Assembly (NCBI RefSeq): GCF_901000735.1
Contig: NC_081547.1
Span: 27,763,382-27,827,381, forward strand
Direction: 5' to 3'
Length of the DNA stretch: 64,000 bases
DNA from: Corylus avellana
Lineage: Eukaryota; Streptophyta; Magnoliopsida; Fagales; Betulaceae
The notes below the pieces were generated by a model that had not been told where the DNA came from, did no database searches, and saw only the letters and a program-made list of their open reading frames with translations. Positions within the stretch are counted from its first letter, which is position 1. Each line of letters begins with the position of its first letter. The position numbers were made by a program, and so were the translations under genes. Below are positions 46,460 to 57,950 of the stretch, one piece after another.

Positions 46460-46757
46460 GTGGTTTATGGGTGGCTCGCCGGCCATCCCATGGCCTATGG
46501 GGTGGCTGGCGAGGGGGTGGCCGACGAGCTAGCCCCACCCTGTTGGGGTGGCTGCCCAGCCAGCCCTAGGCACGTGGCGGCATTTGATTGGTGCTGACGT
46601 GGCATTCCGTTAAGTTTTAGACGGAATTTTAACGGAGATAACATCTTTGGTCTTTATGAAAACCACATGTACTCCCTGTGATAAAAATGAAATCTTCATA
46701 AAAAAATAAAAAAAAAATGTTGAAACCCTAAGGGGCAAAAGAGTATTTAACCTAAAA
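46460..46757. mobile_element. Truncated GC-core MITE/MULE
   Basis: A GC-rich GGGTGGC/GCCACCC core at 46,465-46,565 is followed by the right arm (GCACGTGGCGGCATTTGATT to TATTTAACCT) of the ankyrin-MULE family. No left arm and no ankyrin fragment are present. It sits at the junction of tandem copies a and b. Confidence 0.6.
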
Positions 46758-48593
46758 ATAAATTCAATAGTTAGTTGGGATTGTCATTGTGAGATAGTTT
46801 TATAATAAAATATGATATATAACATTACTCATATCAGTTTCATAGATAAAGTAATGCCATAAAATTTAACAGTTAATTGGAATTGCCACTTTAGTAATAT
46901 GAGATAATTATGAGATAAAAAAATATATATAATGTTAATCATAAATTAGATAGAGAAAAAAATATACACTCAATTTGAAAAAAAACTTTATTTGCTTGGA
47001 CGGCTGTAAAACTGTTTTATGGTTTTCTCTTTCTCCCAAGGATGCCATGGATTTTGTCAATAATCCCCATGTTTTGTAATTTTTTTAAAAAAATTAAGAC
47101 AAATTACTTGTTAAAAAGAGAAAGTGTTGTCATAATTAGTAATGGATCTGTGAAATCGTTGTTTATATAATGAGTAAATGTGTTGTAAATTCACCTGTAA
47201 ACGTCAAGTGTCATATTTGTGTTAGATATTCATAATGACGAATCATTACTAATATAATATTATCCACTTAAGTAACTTCTTTACACAACATATTAAGACT
47301 TCAATAGAAGATGTCCAATTGTTTACCTCCTCGGATCCCCTATCTTTGATTAGGAATTGCAAAAGAAAAAAGTCACTCGATGATGATGGAATGGATAACA
47401 TTTATTAACCTGTCTTGATTAGCTGCATTTGCCATTGCCTAATCTGCCTGTCCCACTTGAACCCAACCAAGAACATCTAAATTCATATCCTTAAAAGTAT
47501 GAATCAAATGATTATATTCATCATTATTTCTAGCAAAATTAAAATAGCACATTTGTTGTATTGAAACTTATTGTTTCACCTAATTTTCCAATGACTTGTC
47601 CTTAATACTAACCGATACCCACGGCTTAAGAGAATTTGGTAGTCACTCAAATTCATGACCATTAATCATTTCTCAATCGATTGGACAAGTTTCCCTTTTG
47701 TCAACAATGTGATATTACAAAAGATAAATTCGAACAGCAACTCTCACAATCTATCTTATTTCAATTAGAATATTTATCATATTGTCGGGTGTACGCCAAA
47801 AAAAAAAAATTGACCTAAGAGATTTAACTCCCCATTTCTAATGTAAGCCATCCATACTTGTTTATTGTGGTCGCATTTTGTGGTGGGGACTGTAAAAAAA
47901 TCCCGAAAATTCCACAAAAGCAGCATGATTGCAACCAATATTTCCAAAAATGTCTTCACAAAAGTCCCCATCAAGGATTTGTCCTCTCATCGTTTTTTCC
48001 TCTAAATGGTGACTCTGATGCGCCCATGGCCTATTGCGAGTCATGATGATTTTAGTACGGAAATATTATGAGAATTTGCCGCACGCCACACGAAAAAAGA
48101 AAAAAAGAAATGAATCTAGAATCAAGATAAGATAGGAGAGAATTTTAACCACGAGATTAATTTAATGTTTATTTCTTTCATTTCAAATCAAAATAATACA
48201 ATTTTTTTTTTTTTTTTTCGGAAATATCTGATAATAATTTACTTTTTAAAACAATTTTCTGAAGAAAAAAAAAAATCTAAAAATGATTTTTAGATTTTTT
48301 TTTTTTTTTAACAAAATTGTTTACGCCTTATAGAAAATAAATAAATGCTTAATTTTTCAGGTATAAAAGCACTAACATGTGGCTATTTTGTTGAGTCATG
48401 TAGAAAAAAAACTCCACATTCGATTAGTTAAAGAGCTAAAAGTTTGTTGAGATACTGTAGTGCTCAACAACAATTCATATATAATAATAATAATAAATCA
48501 ATCTTATTGTCTCTCTTTTTTGAGAAAGGAGAAAGTAGATAAATAAATAATATTTTAAATGAAAAAATAAAAGTTAATAGTTAAACTGTTTAG

Positions 48594-48823
48594 AGTTTGT
48601 TTGTGATTGTGTTTGAGAAATAGAGCTTGTAAATCAAAAAGAGTTTTTGGACAAAAGCTTTATTTTTAAGCTTTTACTAAAAATGTGTTTTGGCCATTTT
48701 TCAGCTTTTTGAACTCTTAAAAGTGTTTTTTTTTTACTAAACGAGTACTTTTTTTTTTTTAAACGGACATTTTAAGTGTTAAAAGCATTTTTAAGCCTCT
48801 CAAACGCAATATCAAACAAGTCC
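48594..48823. mobile_element. Tourist-like MITE present only in copy b
   Basis: Inverted ends GAGTTTGTTTGTGATTG and CAATATCAAACAAGTCC, flanked by TTA at 48,591-48,593 and 48,824-48,826. Absent from copy a. Confidence 0.7.
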
Positions 48824-48931
48824 TTAGTCAAATATATGTGCTTTGAAAAAGTGGATAGCTAAAATTTTCTTAAAAAAATTAATTAATTAATTAAAATTTA
48901 GCTAAATATTTGTTAAGCAGAATATAAATGT

Positions 48932-49318
48932 TAGGGGAAACTTTACTTTGGCTTCCTAAACTTTCACCCGATTTTACAAACCTCCCTTGAACTTCTAAAT
49001 CTTTAATTTTGGACTCCTGAACTTTCAATTACTTTCAATTAGAACCCTTCCGTTAATTTTAGCCGTTAAAAGTACAAAAAAAAAAAAAAACTAAAATGTC
49101 CTTGATTTTCATTTTTTTAAAAATAAAAAAAAATGTTTGGAAGTTGAAATTTTATACTAAAGTCAGGGGTATAAACGTCATGTAACGTTTAGAATCTCAC
49201 GGAGGGTCCACATTGAGAGTAATTAAAAGTTTACGAGTCCAAAATGAGAGATTTAAAAGCTTATGAAAGATTTATAAAATTAAGTGAAAGTTCAGTGACA
49301 AAAGTGAAGTTTTCCTGT
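48932..49318. mobile_element. MULE-like MITE present only in copy b
   Basis: Long inverted arms: AGGGGAAACTTTACTTTGGC ... CTAAACTTTCAC at left and GTGAAAGTTCAGTGACAAAAG...TTTTCCT at right. Copy a reads straight across (GGTGTTACTATTTTAGAGAA near 46,060). The repeated ATGTTA at both flanks suggests a target duplication of uncertain length. Confidence 0.7.
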
Positions 49319-49329
49319 ATGTTATTATT

Positions 49330-49625
49330 TTAGAGAAAGAGATCTCCAATATGTGAAAGCTTCGGTTGTTGATAGCCAGGATAGTGACAAGAGAATCTCC
49401 TTCTATGAAGATAGGACAAGACCTCAAAGAAGAGATTAGGTCAAGACCAATGAGAGCAGCAAACATTTCATCTTCTGAGACATTAATGGAGTATGAACTT
49501 TCTAGTGCAGATAGTCACCATTTACAAATTGCTTCTGCCACTGAGAAGGAAGAAGGTACATCAACATCAAAATTGATTTTGAGAGCTCCCGGAGGAGCTT
49601 CCACCCAGCTATATATCATTTGAGG
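49330..49625 (-). pseudogene. RNase H-like domain remnant
   Basis: From 49,607 the minus strand reads the WVEAPPGALKINFDVDV motif, matching the plant RNase H-like (RVT_3) pattern W-x-PP-x-G-x-x-K-x-N-x-D, including the first catalytic-type Asp. A stop follows, then another frame gives the ALIGLDLISSL helix and FIEGDSLVTILAINN, the later E-G-D-S motif. The segment between them is partly deleted. Such domains come from LINE-type retroelements or domesticated RNase H genes; this copy is dead. Confidence 0.65.
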
Positions 49626-49629
49626 AGTT

Positions 49630-51034
49630 AACATGCTTCCAGGTTGCCTGTCTGTGCGCCTGATGAGAACAAACACTAGAATTAATTATCTGTTTAAACA
49701 GAGCATCAATATCAAATTTTGAGGAATCATGCACCTCCAAATTCCTATTTAACCAAATTAAATCTGGTTAAATAAAAAGTGAAATGGCTTAATACTTGAA
49801 ATTGAGAGAATTTTATTCCTGAAAATTTAGGGACTAAATTTAATTTTTCCCTTGAAAATATTTGTAAAGACTAGGACTTGACATAAAAAAAGCACTATAT
49901 AGTGGGAAGTGCCTTTTTCTTGTTCTGTTCTGTTTTTCCCTCAGACTTTGTTTGGGTGGCTAGAATCTGCCACGCCCCACGAGTGTGATTGGTGCTTTTG
50001 AGGCCCCATGCTGCCATGCATGATAGAGATTAGAGAGAGTCTTGGTGGTAAATCGTAATGACATCCACTGCTGCTGCCCAAGTTCCTCGGATACCCCCTG
50101 AAAAAGGTGGAGTTTTTCCATTGGGCTTGAAAGGGGGAAGGTTTGCCTAGCAACTAAACCTCAGCTGGGCTGCATGGATTCTAAACATCCCTTCTCTTGG
50201 GTTTTGAGAGAACCAACCGATGGTCATTTTTTTGTTCCTCTTTTTCTGGGCTTCCCGCTTTCCCTTCCACCCATTACCTAGGCAGAAACCCTTCAATATT
50301 TTCATAAGCTTGAGGTTAATGCATGATTTCATTGGCCCCAAGGGCTTGAAACTCTCTCTTTTAGTAATCGAGGGGTTCTTGAATCCCAAAGAAGCATGCA
50401 TATAACATAAGACAATCATACAACATATAAACGTTGCCTAGGAAAGAACTTTGGACAGAGACTTGTAGTTGGCTGTTGGGTACGTAGCCTTTGGATTTAA
50501 GCTAAATAATGCTATATTAGCCACTTACTTAATAATCTGGAATTGGAATTTCTTGTGCAATTTCGTGGGGCCTTTATCCTCTGAGCTTGATTATATTTGA
50601 GAACATACTTAGCTGAAACATATATAGCATGATGGGCAACAGCATAAAGGGTATCTTTTATTGGACACTGCACTAATTTGTCTCTCAACTGTTTGTATAA
50701 TGGGTTATCGCAAAATAACTTAAACTTCTGTCAGAATTCAGAAATGTATGTTGATCTTACGATAATGAACCTTTTTGAGTTTAGATTGCACTCAAAGCCC
50801 GTCTCAGCTCACATCAGGCTTTCCTCTCATAAGGCCGAGCTCACTATCAATTTTTTATGATTACCGTGCCGAATACCTTTTATATATAAAATAATCTATT
50901 TTCTTTTGAGTTTGAGGGGAATTTAGAATAATTTTATTGATTTAGTTTTCTTGTAGGTCTTCATCAATTCCTTATTTTATTTGGTTTATCTTGCCTTATT
51001 TCCTACACCTTAATTCCTCCATAAATACTGTCAA
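49630..51034. other. Spacer between duplicated blocks
   Basis: Lower repeat density than its surroundings. A GC-richer patch at about 49,950-50,400 has open frames of 60-90 codons on both strands but no recognisable domain or consistent coding signal. I call no gene. Confidence 0.45.
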
Positions 51035-52529
51035 ATGCACAATACAATTTCATATGGGTCAATGTAATGAAAATGGTTAAAAGACATTTCGAGTGGGTAC
51101 TTGTGGTTTAACACAACATCAAACAGAGCACTTTGTTTCAAAAACTATCGCAAATGACACTTGTTTACATCCAATATAGGCAGCTAATATTTTCGTCTAA
51201 TAATTTAATGCGTGCCACATCAAATCAATCAACAACTATTACATATTTTATATACGTCTTTGACAATTTATTTATTTATTTTTTTTTAAAAAAAATTGGG
51301 TTGGCTTGACCACCTCCCTTTGGCCCAAGTGGCACAAACTACACCCATTTTTTTTAAAAAAATTATATTAATGAAGCATATAGGACGTATATCAGTTGCT
51401 TATTGGTTTGACTTGGTATACCGTTAAAATATTGGACTAAACATGAATAAAAGTACAATTCGCATTTATTAGATATATACAAGTATCTTCAGTGATATGT
51501 TTTGAAACGGAATGATCCATTTGATATTGTGTTAAACCCCAAGTACCATAAATGTATTTGACCTTAATAAAATTATAACCCTAAGGGCTAAGAGTCTCAA
51601 CCCAAAATTCTTTATCTATTTTTTCTTTCTTTGCTTACGCCTATTACACCCTTATTTTATATTTTACGTAAATATCTACACGCGGCAAGTGAAACTGCTA
51701 AGAAAAATGAGAAAGAAAAAAACACTCTTCGCCTATCTTCCTTCCATACAAATTTTTTAAAAACCAGCAATCTGATCTGTAGATGTGGATGCTACAAATC
51801 TAATGACAAAGCAGAACAAATAGTTTCTCTAGAAAAAATAAAGCATGTGAAAAAGCTATAAGCGGCAAGCAAAACAGAGAAGGAAAGCAGGGCATGTCAA
51901 AAGCTACACAAAGGCAAGAGAAACAGCATCTCAAGAAGTTGGCCCGTGGCCTCTTGGATGTTAAAAGCTCGTACTATATATGCACAAACATGCATCTTGA
52001 ATTTCACATGAGGGTTTTCATGTTTTAAATATGTTGTACATTTATTCTCTATGATTATGACAGCAACTGATTAAGATACAGCATATTATAGCTACTTTTT
52101 TCTTTATGATTATGATTAAGACACTGAATTGCTTGGGATATAGGCTGCCGAAGAAATTTTATAGGAGAAACTTTACTTATACCCTTTTAAAATAAGTGGT
52201 TTTACAATCATAATCTTGATATATATCATATGTTTTATATATGTTTGTTACAAGTTGGACGTTGCAAAGTCATTTAAGTGAACACCAATTTTGATTTGCT
52301 GGTCTTCTTAGGCTTTACACTTCAAAGTGTAGTCTGGACACGTGTGTAGTTTAAATTTGGAAAGCGATATGATATGAAAAAACAAAGGTGAAACCGACGC
52401 AATAGGTTTATATTGATGCAAAATTGACATTTGTCGTGGGAGGATGTTTAGGAATCATGCGATGTACGTAGGGTTTTCTAGACAGGTTTTAGTTGGCAGT
52501 TTGCACGTTGAAAAGATGGGAGTTGGGCG

Positions 52530-52951
52530 TGTTATGGAAGTAACATAGAGATAGAGATAAAGTAGATATTATATTATAGTAGATTTATATTTAAAATGAA
52601 TTAGATTTTATTTAAATTAGTTTTGTTATCAGTATTTTTAGATTAGAGATAGACATGTGTCTATTTGTATTTCAATTATCTAGTTATTTATTTTAGAGTC
52701 AGGATTGCATTAGTTATCTTTCTAGGTTTATCTCCAGTGTAAGAGTTTTACTCAAAGTCTAAGTCATTGTAATCTTCCTATTTAAATGATGATATTTTAA
52801 TAAAAAGAAATCAGAAAATTAATTCCGAACCTTGAGTTTGAAAAGGGTTTTTAGGTTTCCTCAAAATCTAAAAGGTCTAGGTTCTCATTGAATCTAAGGT
52901 CTAAGTTCCCTCAAAACCTATAATCTATCCCCATTACGTATTCAAGTAACA
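52530..52951 (+). mobile_element. Solo LTR, 422 bp, perfect target duplication
   Basis: Begins TGTTATGGAAG and ends CAAGTAACA, flanked by GGGCG at 52,525-52,529 and 52,952-52,956. The orthologous place in unit 2 (59,443-59,447) is an intact empty site, GTTGGGCGCAACC. A polyadenylation-like AATAAAAAG near 52,800 suggests plus orientation. It inserted, and lost its internal part, after the LecRK3/4 duplication. Confidence 0.92.
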
Positions 52952-53579
52952 GGGCGCAACCCACCAAGCTGGTTCCTACAAAAGAAACCATGGCCTTCTT
53001 CAAATGTCTTAGAAAAATTATTAAAAGAGTAATAAATGATCGTGTAATTAAAACTTAACAAACAAGCATTCCTTTGAGTAATTATTTGAACCAATTGATG
53101 CTTTTTATTTTTCCACCGCTAATAAGTAGAAAAATGAAATGAAGAGGCTGCTGCTGCAGCTGGTGGGTGGAGCTCTTGGTCAAACCTTATTCAATTACTC
53201 TTCTTCCATTTTAATGTTGAATCTCACCAAACATTTTCAAGCCATAGCTTTCAAGCAACTTTGTTCAATAGATGTATCACTACTTGAAATGTGAAATTCA
53301 ATTTAGACCCTACAATAATACATCTTCTCTGTTTCCCTTCTATTCGGAAATGGAATATCAAAAAGGATACAATAAAACCATCCCCCATTTGCAGATGTCA
53401 ATGAATTCTTGAACCAAAAATACAAACTCTAGCTACTACTATATATGCTTACACCCTGATGAAAAACTAAAACGCTGATATAATTATTAACCTATTTACA
53501 TCACAATAAATTTACTAACATAACCACACAGAAGAAATGAAAATGCAAAAACAAAAAAGTCTCGGAGATTCTATCATGG

Positions 53580-55622
53580 CTATCGAGGAATTGAAAGAAG
53601 TGAGCTGGAATAACCAGTTTCAAGATCAACATCCCTCTTATTGCCGGCCGATGAAGATGTTGGATAAGAATAATCCACAAATTCTGAAGCAGCAGCGCCG
53701 CCGATTTTTTCATCATATGCATCCGGGGCTTCCACTGTCTCCGGCAGAGCCACCTCCCCTTCCAAGTACCTCACTGCTTGCCTCATGGTGGGGCGTGCCT
53801 TGGGCGCATTGTTGGAACACATCAAGCCTAGTTTGAGCACCACAACAGCCTCAACCTTATTGAACTCACCGCCCAACCTGGCGTCTACAACCTCAAGAAT
53901 TGAGCCTGCTCTCCACTTCTCCCACACCCATTCCACCAACATGAGCTCCTCCGGCAATGCTTTAGGCTCAATGGGTCTTCTCCCGCATACCACTTCAAGC
54001 AGCAAAGCACCGAATGCAAAAACATCTGAGCTGGTTGTAGACTTGCCTGTGCGTGTCAGCTCCGGCGCTAGATAACCCAGCGTGCCCACCACCCTGGTGG
54101 TGTTTGGATTGGAGCCGTGATCGTATAACTTAGCCAGACCAAAGTCACCAAGCCGTCCGTTTAGCTCAGAATCTAATAAAACATTCGCTGCCTTGATGTC
54201 TCTGTGAATCACAGTTTGTTCCCACCCTTCATGTAAATACAAAAGCCCTGAAGCCACACCTTTGATGATCTTGAACCTTTGCTCCCAGCTCAGAATTGTT
54301 TTAGGCTCATCAAACAGGTACTTGTCCAAGCTCCCATTAGGCATAAAATCATAAACAAGTAACAGATCGCCTCGCTGCCGACACCATCCTAACAATTGAA
54401 CCAAATTTCTATGACGAAGACGACCAATACTGGTAATCTCCGACGCGAATTCTCGTACGCCCTGCTTTGATTCATGCGAAATTCGCTTAACAGCGACTTG
54501 GGTGTTTGAATTTGGCAGAGTTCCTTTATAAACTCGACCGAACCCACCGAACCCAAGGAGCTCTTTGTCTCTGAAACCCCGTGTTGCTTTCTTGAGCTCT
54601 TCGTGAGAAAATCTGTGCGGACCAACATCAAGCTCCCAGGGCTCAACCACATCTGCCATCTTTTTCCTCCTGATGATGTAAAACGTCAAAGCACTAAGCA
54701 AAATCACAGCCAAAGCACATGAAACTGAGACGCCAACAATTAGGCCTTTACGATTCTTTTTGGTCCTAGTGGCAGTGGGGAGCTGGAGCTTAGGAAGTTG
54801 AGATAAATTGAGAGATTTAGCGTCTCCATTCACGTTGAAGCTCCACCCCAGGATATAATGCGAGCTCGTGAACATACCAGTACCAGCAGAAAACCCGATG
54901 TACATGGATTCTTTAAGAATTTCGGAGAGGTTCACTTTGTCGGACAAAAGTATAGAACTGGGTTTGGCAGAGTCCATCGCCACCCTGACATCCAATTGAT
55001 TTGTAGGCGAATTATAATCGATCCATGCCTGAATTACCTGACCACTCGTCAAATTAAAGGGGACCGGAACGGATTTGTTGGATTTTTTGCTATTGATGTC
55101 GAGGGCAACATGGTTGTTATCGGTTTCACCATGCTCTGCATTCATGTAAGTGTCGAATTCGACCGCTAATATGTGATTCGACAATTTCCCATTGTTTCTG
55201 GCGTTGAAGAGGCCAATATAAGAGCCTGGATTACCCCCAGGAATCCCTTTTGCGGGAGAGATTGCGAAAGCGAGGCCATCGCCGGCTGGGAACAAAGCGA
55301 GGCCATCGCCGCCTTGCTTCCCAGGCGGGGGGATTATAGCGAAAGCGAAGGAGGTGGAGAAGGACATGACTTCGCCGCTGGAGTTCTTGAATTGGATTGG
55401 GTTTGAATAAAACGCGTGGCCGGATGCCCATCTCGAGGTGTAGTTTGTTAGCTGAAGTACGCCATTGCTCTCAACCGCTGCAAAACCGTCTAAGGTCAAG
55501 TTGTTGCCGGCAGCACTGAACCCACCGCTGAACCCGTCCAACAAGAGTGTAGCTACATCAGCTGGCTTTACTGGATGCAGGAGTAGAAGGAAAACCCAGA
55601 GAGAGAGGAGTTTTTCTGCCAT
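53580..55622 (-). CDS. LecRK3: intact L-type lectin receptor kinase (680 aa)
   Basis: Start chosen at the conserved MAEK Met (55,622); the frame stays open for 42 more codons upstream, but that stretch is promoter DNA shared with LecRK2. Signal peptide 1-20, legume-lectin domain to about 275, membrane span about 293-316, then RD kinase: glycine loop GFGGFG 357-362 (Phe in place of Ser at the second position), Lys379, HRD Asp475 and DFG 493-495. A 9-residue insertion duplicates the GDGLA sugar-binding loop (Asp106 and Asp115). Kinase of LecRK clade IV type. The C-terminal tail differs from LecRK2, being acidic and Ser-rich. Lies in tandem unit 1; all key kinase residues are present, so it is probably functional. 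Confidence 0.95.
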   Translation of the reverse strand: MAEKLLSLWVFLLLLHPVKPADVATLLLDGFSGGFSAAGNNLTLDGFAAVESNGVLQLTNYTSRWASGHAFYSNPIQFKNSSGEVMSFSTSFAFAIIPPPGKQGGDGLALFPAGDGLAFAISPAKGIPGGNPGSYIGLFNARNNGKLSNHILAVEFDTYMNAEHGETDNNHVALDINSKKSNKSVPVPFNLTSGQVIQAWIDYNSPTNQLDVRVAMDSAKPSSILLSDKVNLSEILKESMYIGFSAGTGMFTSSHYILGWSFNVNGDAKSLNLSQLPKLQLPTATRTKKNRKGLIVGVSVSCALAVILLSALTFYIIRRKKMADVVEPWELDVGPHRFSHEELKKATRGFRDKELLGFGGFGRVYKGTLPNSNTQVAVKRISHESKQGVREFASEITSIGRLRHRNLVQLLGWCRQRGDLLLVYDFMPNGSLDKYLFDEPKTILSWEQRFKIIKGVASGLLYLHEGWEQTVIHRDIKAANVLLDSELNGRLGDFGLAKLYDHGSNPNTTRVVGTLGYLAPELTRTGKSTTSSDVFAFGALLLEVVCGRRPIEPKALPEELMLVEWVWEKWRAGSILEVVDARLGGEFNKVEAVVVLKLGLMCSNNAPKARPTMRQAVRYLEGEVALPETVEAPDAYDEKIGGAAASEFVDYSYPTSSSAGNKRDVDLETGYSSSLLSIPR

Positions 55623-55639
55623 GAGAGGGAGGGACGAAA

Positions 55640-55735
55640 GAAGAGTTGAGCTTTGTTTCGTTGAGTTTTCTTTCTTCTTTATTTTGTCTTTTCTTGGCCA
55701 ATGAGAAAATCGAAAGAGAATCCCAGATATGGATG
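55640..55735 (-). promoter_or_regulatory. LecRK3 proximal promoter block
   Basis: Holds the conserved inverted CCAAT / TTGGCCAA block found upstream of LecRK2. Compared with LecRK2, 72 bp between this block and the start codon are missing, so the block lies much closer to the ATG. The same is true of LecRK4. Confidence 0.55.
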
Positions 55736-55767
55736 TAAGCGCTTGCAAACGGATCCATAGAACAAAG

Positions 55768-56712
55768 CAGGCCCGACCCGATATATTTTGAAGCCTTGGG
55801 GTAAAAGTTTAAGTGGGGCTTTATATATAATATTTATTTTAATATTAATTATATTTTTATTTAAAAATTAATCTTCTCGTTTTTTAGGATGCAAAATTAC
55901 TGATTAAGTTTTTATATTCAAAATTTTCTAACATTTTTTTTTTCCAATTGATAATATGATTAATCCATTTAATCTCTCTTGTGACATTGTTGATCTTAGG
56001 TAGGATTTTATCAATTTTAATTTTGTAAAACTTCTTTTGGTAGAAGCAACTGTAACATTTATTGTCAATTAAATTCAAATCTGAATAAGGCTTGAATATG
56101 AATAAAAAGAAAAATATGGCAATTTATAAAGAGAGGAGTTTGTAATTGAATAAAATATTTTAAAAACTTTCCATCTTCTAGCATTTATTTATTTACTTTT
56201 CATCTTCTATTTGATTTTAAACGTTTGACACAATCGTTGATTGAATAAACTTTCCATTTTCTAATTGAGTAAACTTTCCATGTTCTATTTGATTTTAAAC
56301 GTTTGACACAATCGTCCAAACTTGATCATTTCCAGTTAGATATATTTGAGGGTTATGTTTGTCCCTTCACAAGGACAAAAAAGTGACAAAGTGGACCACA
56401 CTTAATCGGCTTGGATTAAGAGGTAGCTCAATCGGCTGGGACCACACTTAATAAAGTGGAGGTCACTAGTTCGAATCCACCTCCCTCCTCTTGTGCGAAC
56501 ATGTCAAAAAAAAAAGGACAAAAAATAATATCTACCCGTTTAAGATTGTATTTTATTTAAGAATATCTTTATTGTAATTTGATTCCCTTATTTATTGATA
56601 TCAATTTTTTAAGCCTTATTTATTTTAAAATGTTAAAAAATCAAATGATATTAATTCCTTTTTGAAATTTAATATGTGGCCTTAATTTAAGCATATATAT
56701 TGACTGTGTTTC

Positions 56713-56743
<31 letters not shown>

Positions 56744-56953
56744 TATGGCAATTGTTTTATTAGGACTCATTAGTTGGGGCCTTATTAAATTGTGACTTTT
56801 TAAAATTACTTATTTACCATAATTAGAGGCCTTAATTAAAGAAAATGGAGGGTAATAAGTGAATTTTTTTTTAATTAATATTTTTAATTTGGAACCTTAT
56901 TAAATTGGAGCCTAGGCGACCACCTAACTCGCCTAGTAGTTGGACCAGCCCTA
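55768..56953. mobile_element. 1.19-kb hAT-like element upstream of LecRK3
   Basis: Begins CAGGCCCGACCC and ends GGACCAGCCCTA, flanked by GAACAAAG (55,760-55,767) and AAACAAAG (56,954-56,961), an 8-bp duplication with one mismatch. The LecRK2 upstream region (about 41,060-41,080) preserves the empty site CTAGAACAAAGACGGG. It separates the proximal and distal promoter of LecRK3; LecRK4 has the same insertion. AT-rich interior, no transposase. Confidence 0.75.
56383..56513 (+). mobile_element. tRNA-derived SINE, best-defined copy
   Basis: A-box TAGCTCAATCGGC (about 56,426-56,438) and B-box AGTTCGAATCC (56,468-56,478), then CTTGTGCGAACATGTC and poly-A. Flanked by the 12-bp duplication AAGGACAAAAAA (56,371-56,382 and 56,514-56,525). 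Unit 2 has the empty site (ACAAGGACAAAAAAATAAT, about 62,551-62,570). It is nested in the hAT element and younger than the unit duplication. Confidence 0.9.
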
Positions 56954-57324
56954 AAACAAAGACGGGCCCCGGGATCTTGGACCTCCTTGCCTTGGTTTCC
57001 GATCATTCATGAGATAACCAGCTTCAGAACCACGTGGGATGGTGGTGTGTTGCACTTTGCATAAAGGAAGTGGCCTAACCCCAAACAAGTTCCGCTAAGA
57101 GAAACTCACTCAGAAATCGTGCTACTTGATTAATTGATTTCACATGGAATCTTCAGGTTATGTTTGAACACCACCCCACAATTACAGGGCTTTTTTTTTC
57201 TTTTTTTTTTTTACGCAGGCCATTTGATTTCACATGGGAACTCTTCATGTTATGTTTGAACACCAGCCCACAATTACAGGCCATTCGAGTCTCACTTCAT
57301 TTCTTCAATATTGTCAATTTTTTA

Positions 57325-57479
57325 GAGTAATGCTGCAAGTTTCTCTTATGTCTTTCTTGATTCCCTTTAAAAATGATATGGCTATTAAAATCATCATTGA
57401 ACTTGTGATTGATCATTATTGGATTTTGATCAAATAGTGATTTTAATAGCCACATCTTTTTAGACTTCTAGAATCACTC
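57325..57479. mobile_element. 155-bp MULE-type MITE upstream of LecRK3
   Basis: Same family as 2730-2901 (GAGTAATGCTGCAAG ... AGAATCACTC). It interrupts CAATTTTTCCAGC, which is continuous upstream of LecRK2 (about 41,350-41,362). The unit 2 counterpart at 63,585-63,739 shows an exact 9-bp duplication. Confidence 0.8.
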
Positions 57480-57862
57480 ATTTTTTCAGCTTACTCCACG
57501 TGTATTTGGTAGGAAATGAGCATATTATAGTTGAAAGTTCTTAGTAGATGATTTATTTATATTCATATTTAGACACAATTTAAATTTGACATGCAATTTT
57601 TAGGGATAATAATTTTTGATACAACTCGCAAACTCGATACAATTTTAACATGAAATTAACAGATTAGGACTAAAGGGCCTATAAAATTTAATTAAAATGA
57701 TGATCGACGTATATAATCTTATACCATATCTTGACACCACCCTAACTCAACACACTAATACAAATCGTTACCCCCATATCTTTCCTTTTTTGAATCATAT
57801 AATCATATATAAATTCTTTTATTTTAAATAAGAAGTAAAGTGGAGTCCAAAGTAAGGGCCCG

Positions 57863-57950
57863 TTTGGGAGTGCAATTTCAATAAGTGCGATTTTAAAAAT
57901 TACGTTTTTTAAATCGCTACTTTTTAAAATCGTATAAGCGTTTAGTTCAA
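57863..57950. mobile_element. MITE end fragment at the unit boundary
   Basis: GGGCCCGTTTGGGAGTGCAA is a widespread plant MITE terminus. Only one end is present and it abuts the junction between tandem units 1 and 2, so it may mark the recombination point. Confidence 0.45.

Larger units (their letters stand above)
46575..49440. repeat. Tandem duplication, copy b (about 2.9 kb)
   Basis: Direct repeat of 43,310-46,190 with base substitutions throughout, so older than assembly overlap. It lacks the 45,310-45,651 MITE and has gained two others (48,594-48,823 and 48,932-49,318). Confidence 0.75.
51035..57860. repeat. LecRK tandem unit 1
   Basis: Direct repeat of 57,955-64,000. The LecRK3 and LecRK4 start codons are offset by 6,497 bp; left of the solo LTR the offset is about 6,919, the LTR accounting for the difference. 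Each unit carries 3' flank, LecRK, promoter block, a hAT element and the distal promoter homologous to LecRK2. Substitutions and unit-specific insertions show a true duplication. Confidence 0.9.

Noticed and set aside
50147..50419. A possible small gene of 90 codons
   Set aside because: Open frames on both strands of similar length and no recognisable motif; insufficient evidence.
53501..53836. Open frames antisense to the LecRK3 3' end (and the equivalent at LecRK4)
   Set aside because: Shadows of the kinase coding strand; no independent coding evidence.
55623..55748. An N-terminal extension of LecRK3
   Set aside because: The open frame is promoter DNA homologous to non-coding sequence upstream of LecRK2; it would also bury the signal peptide.
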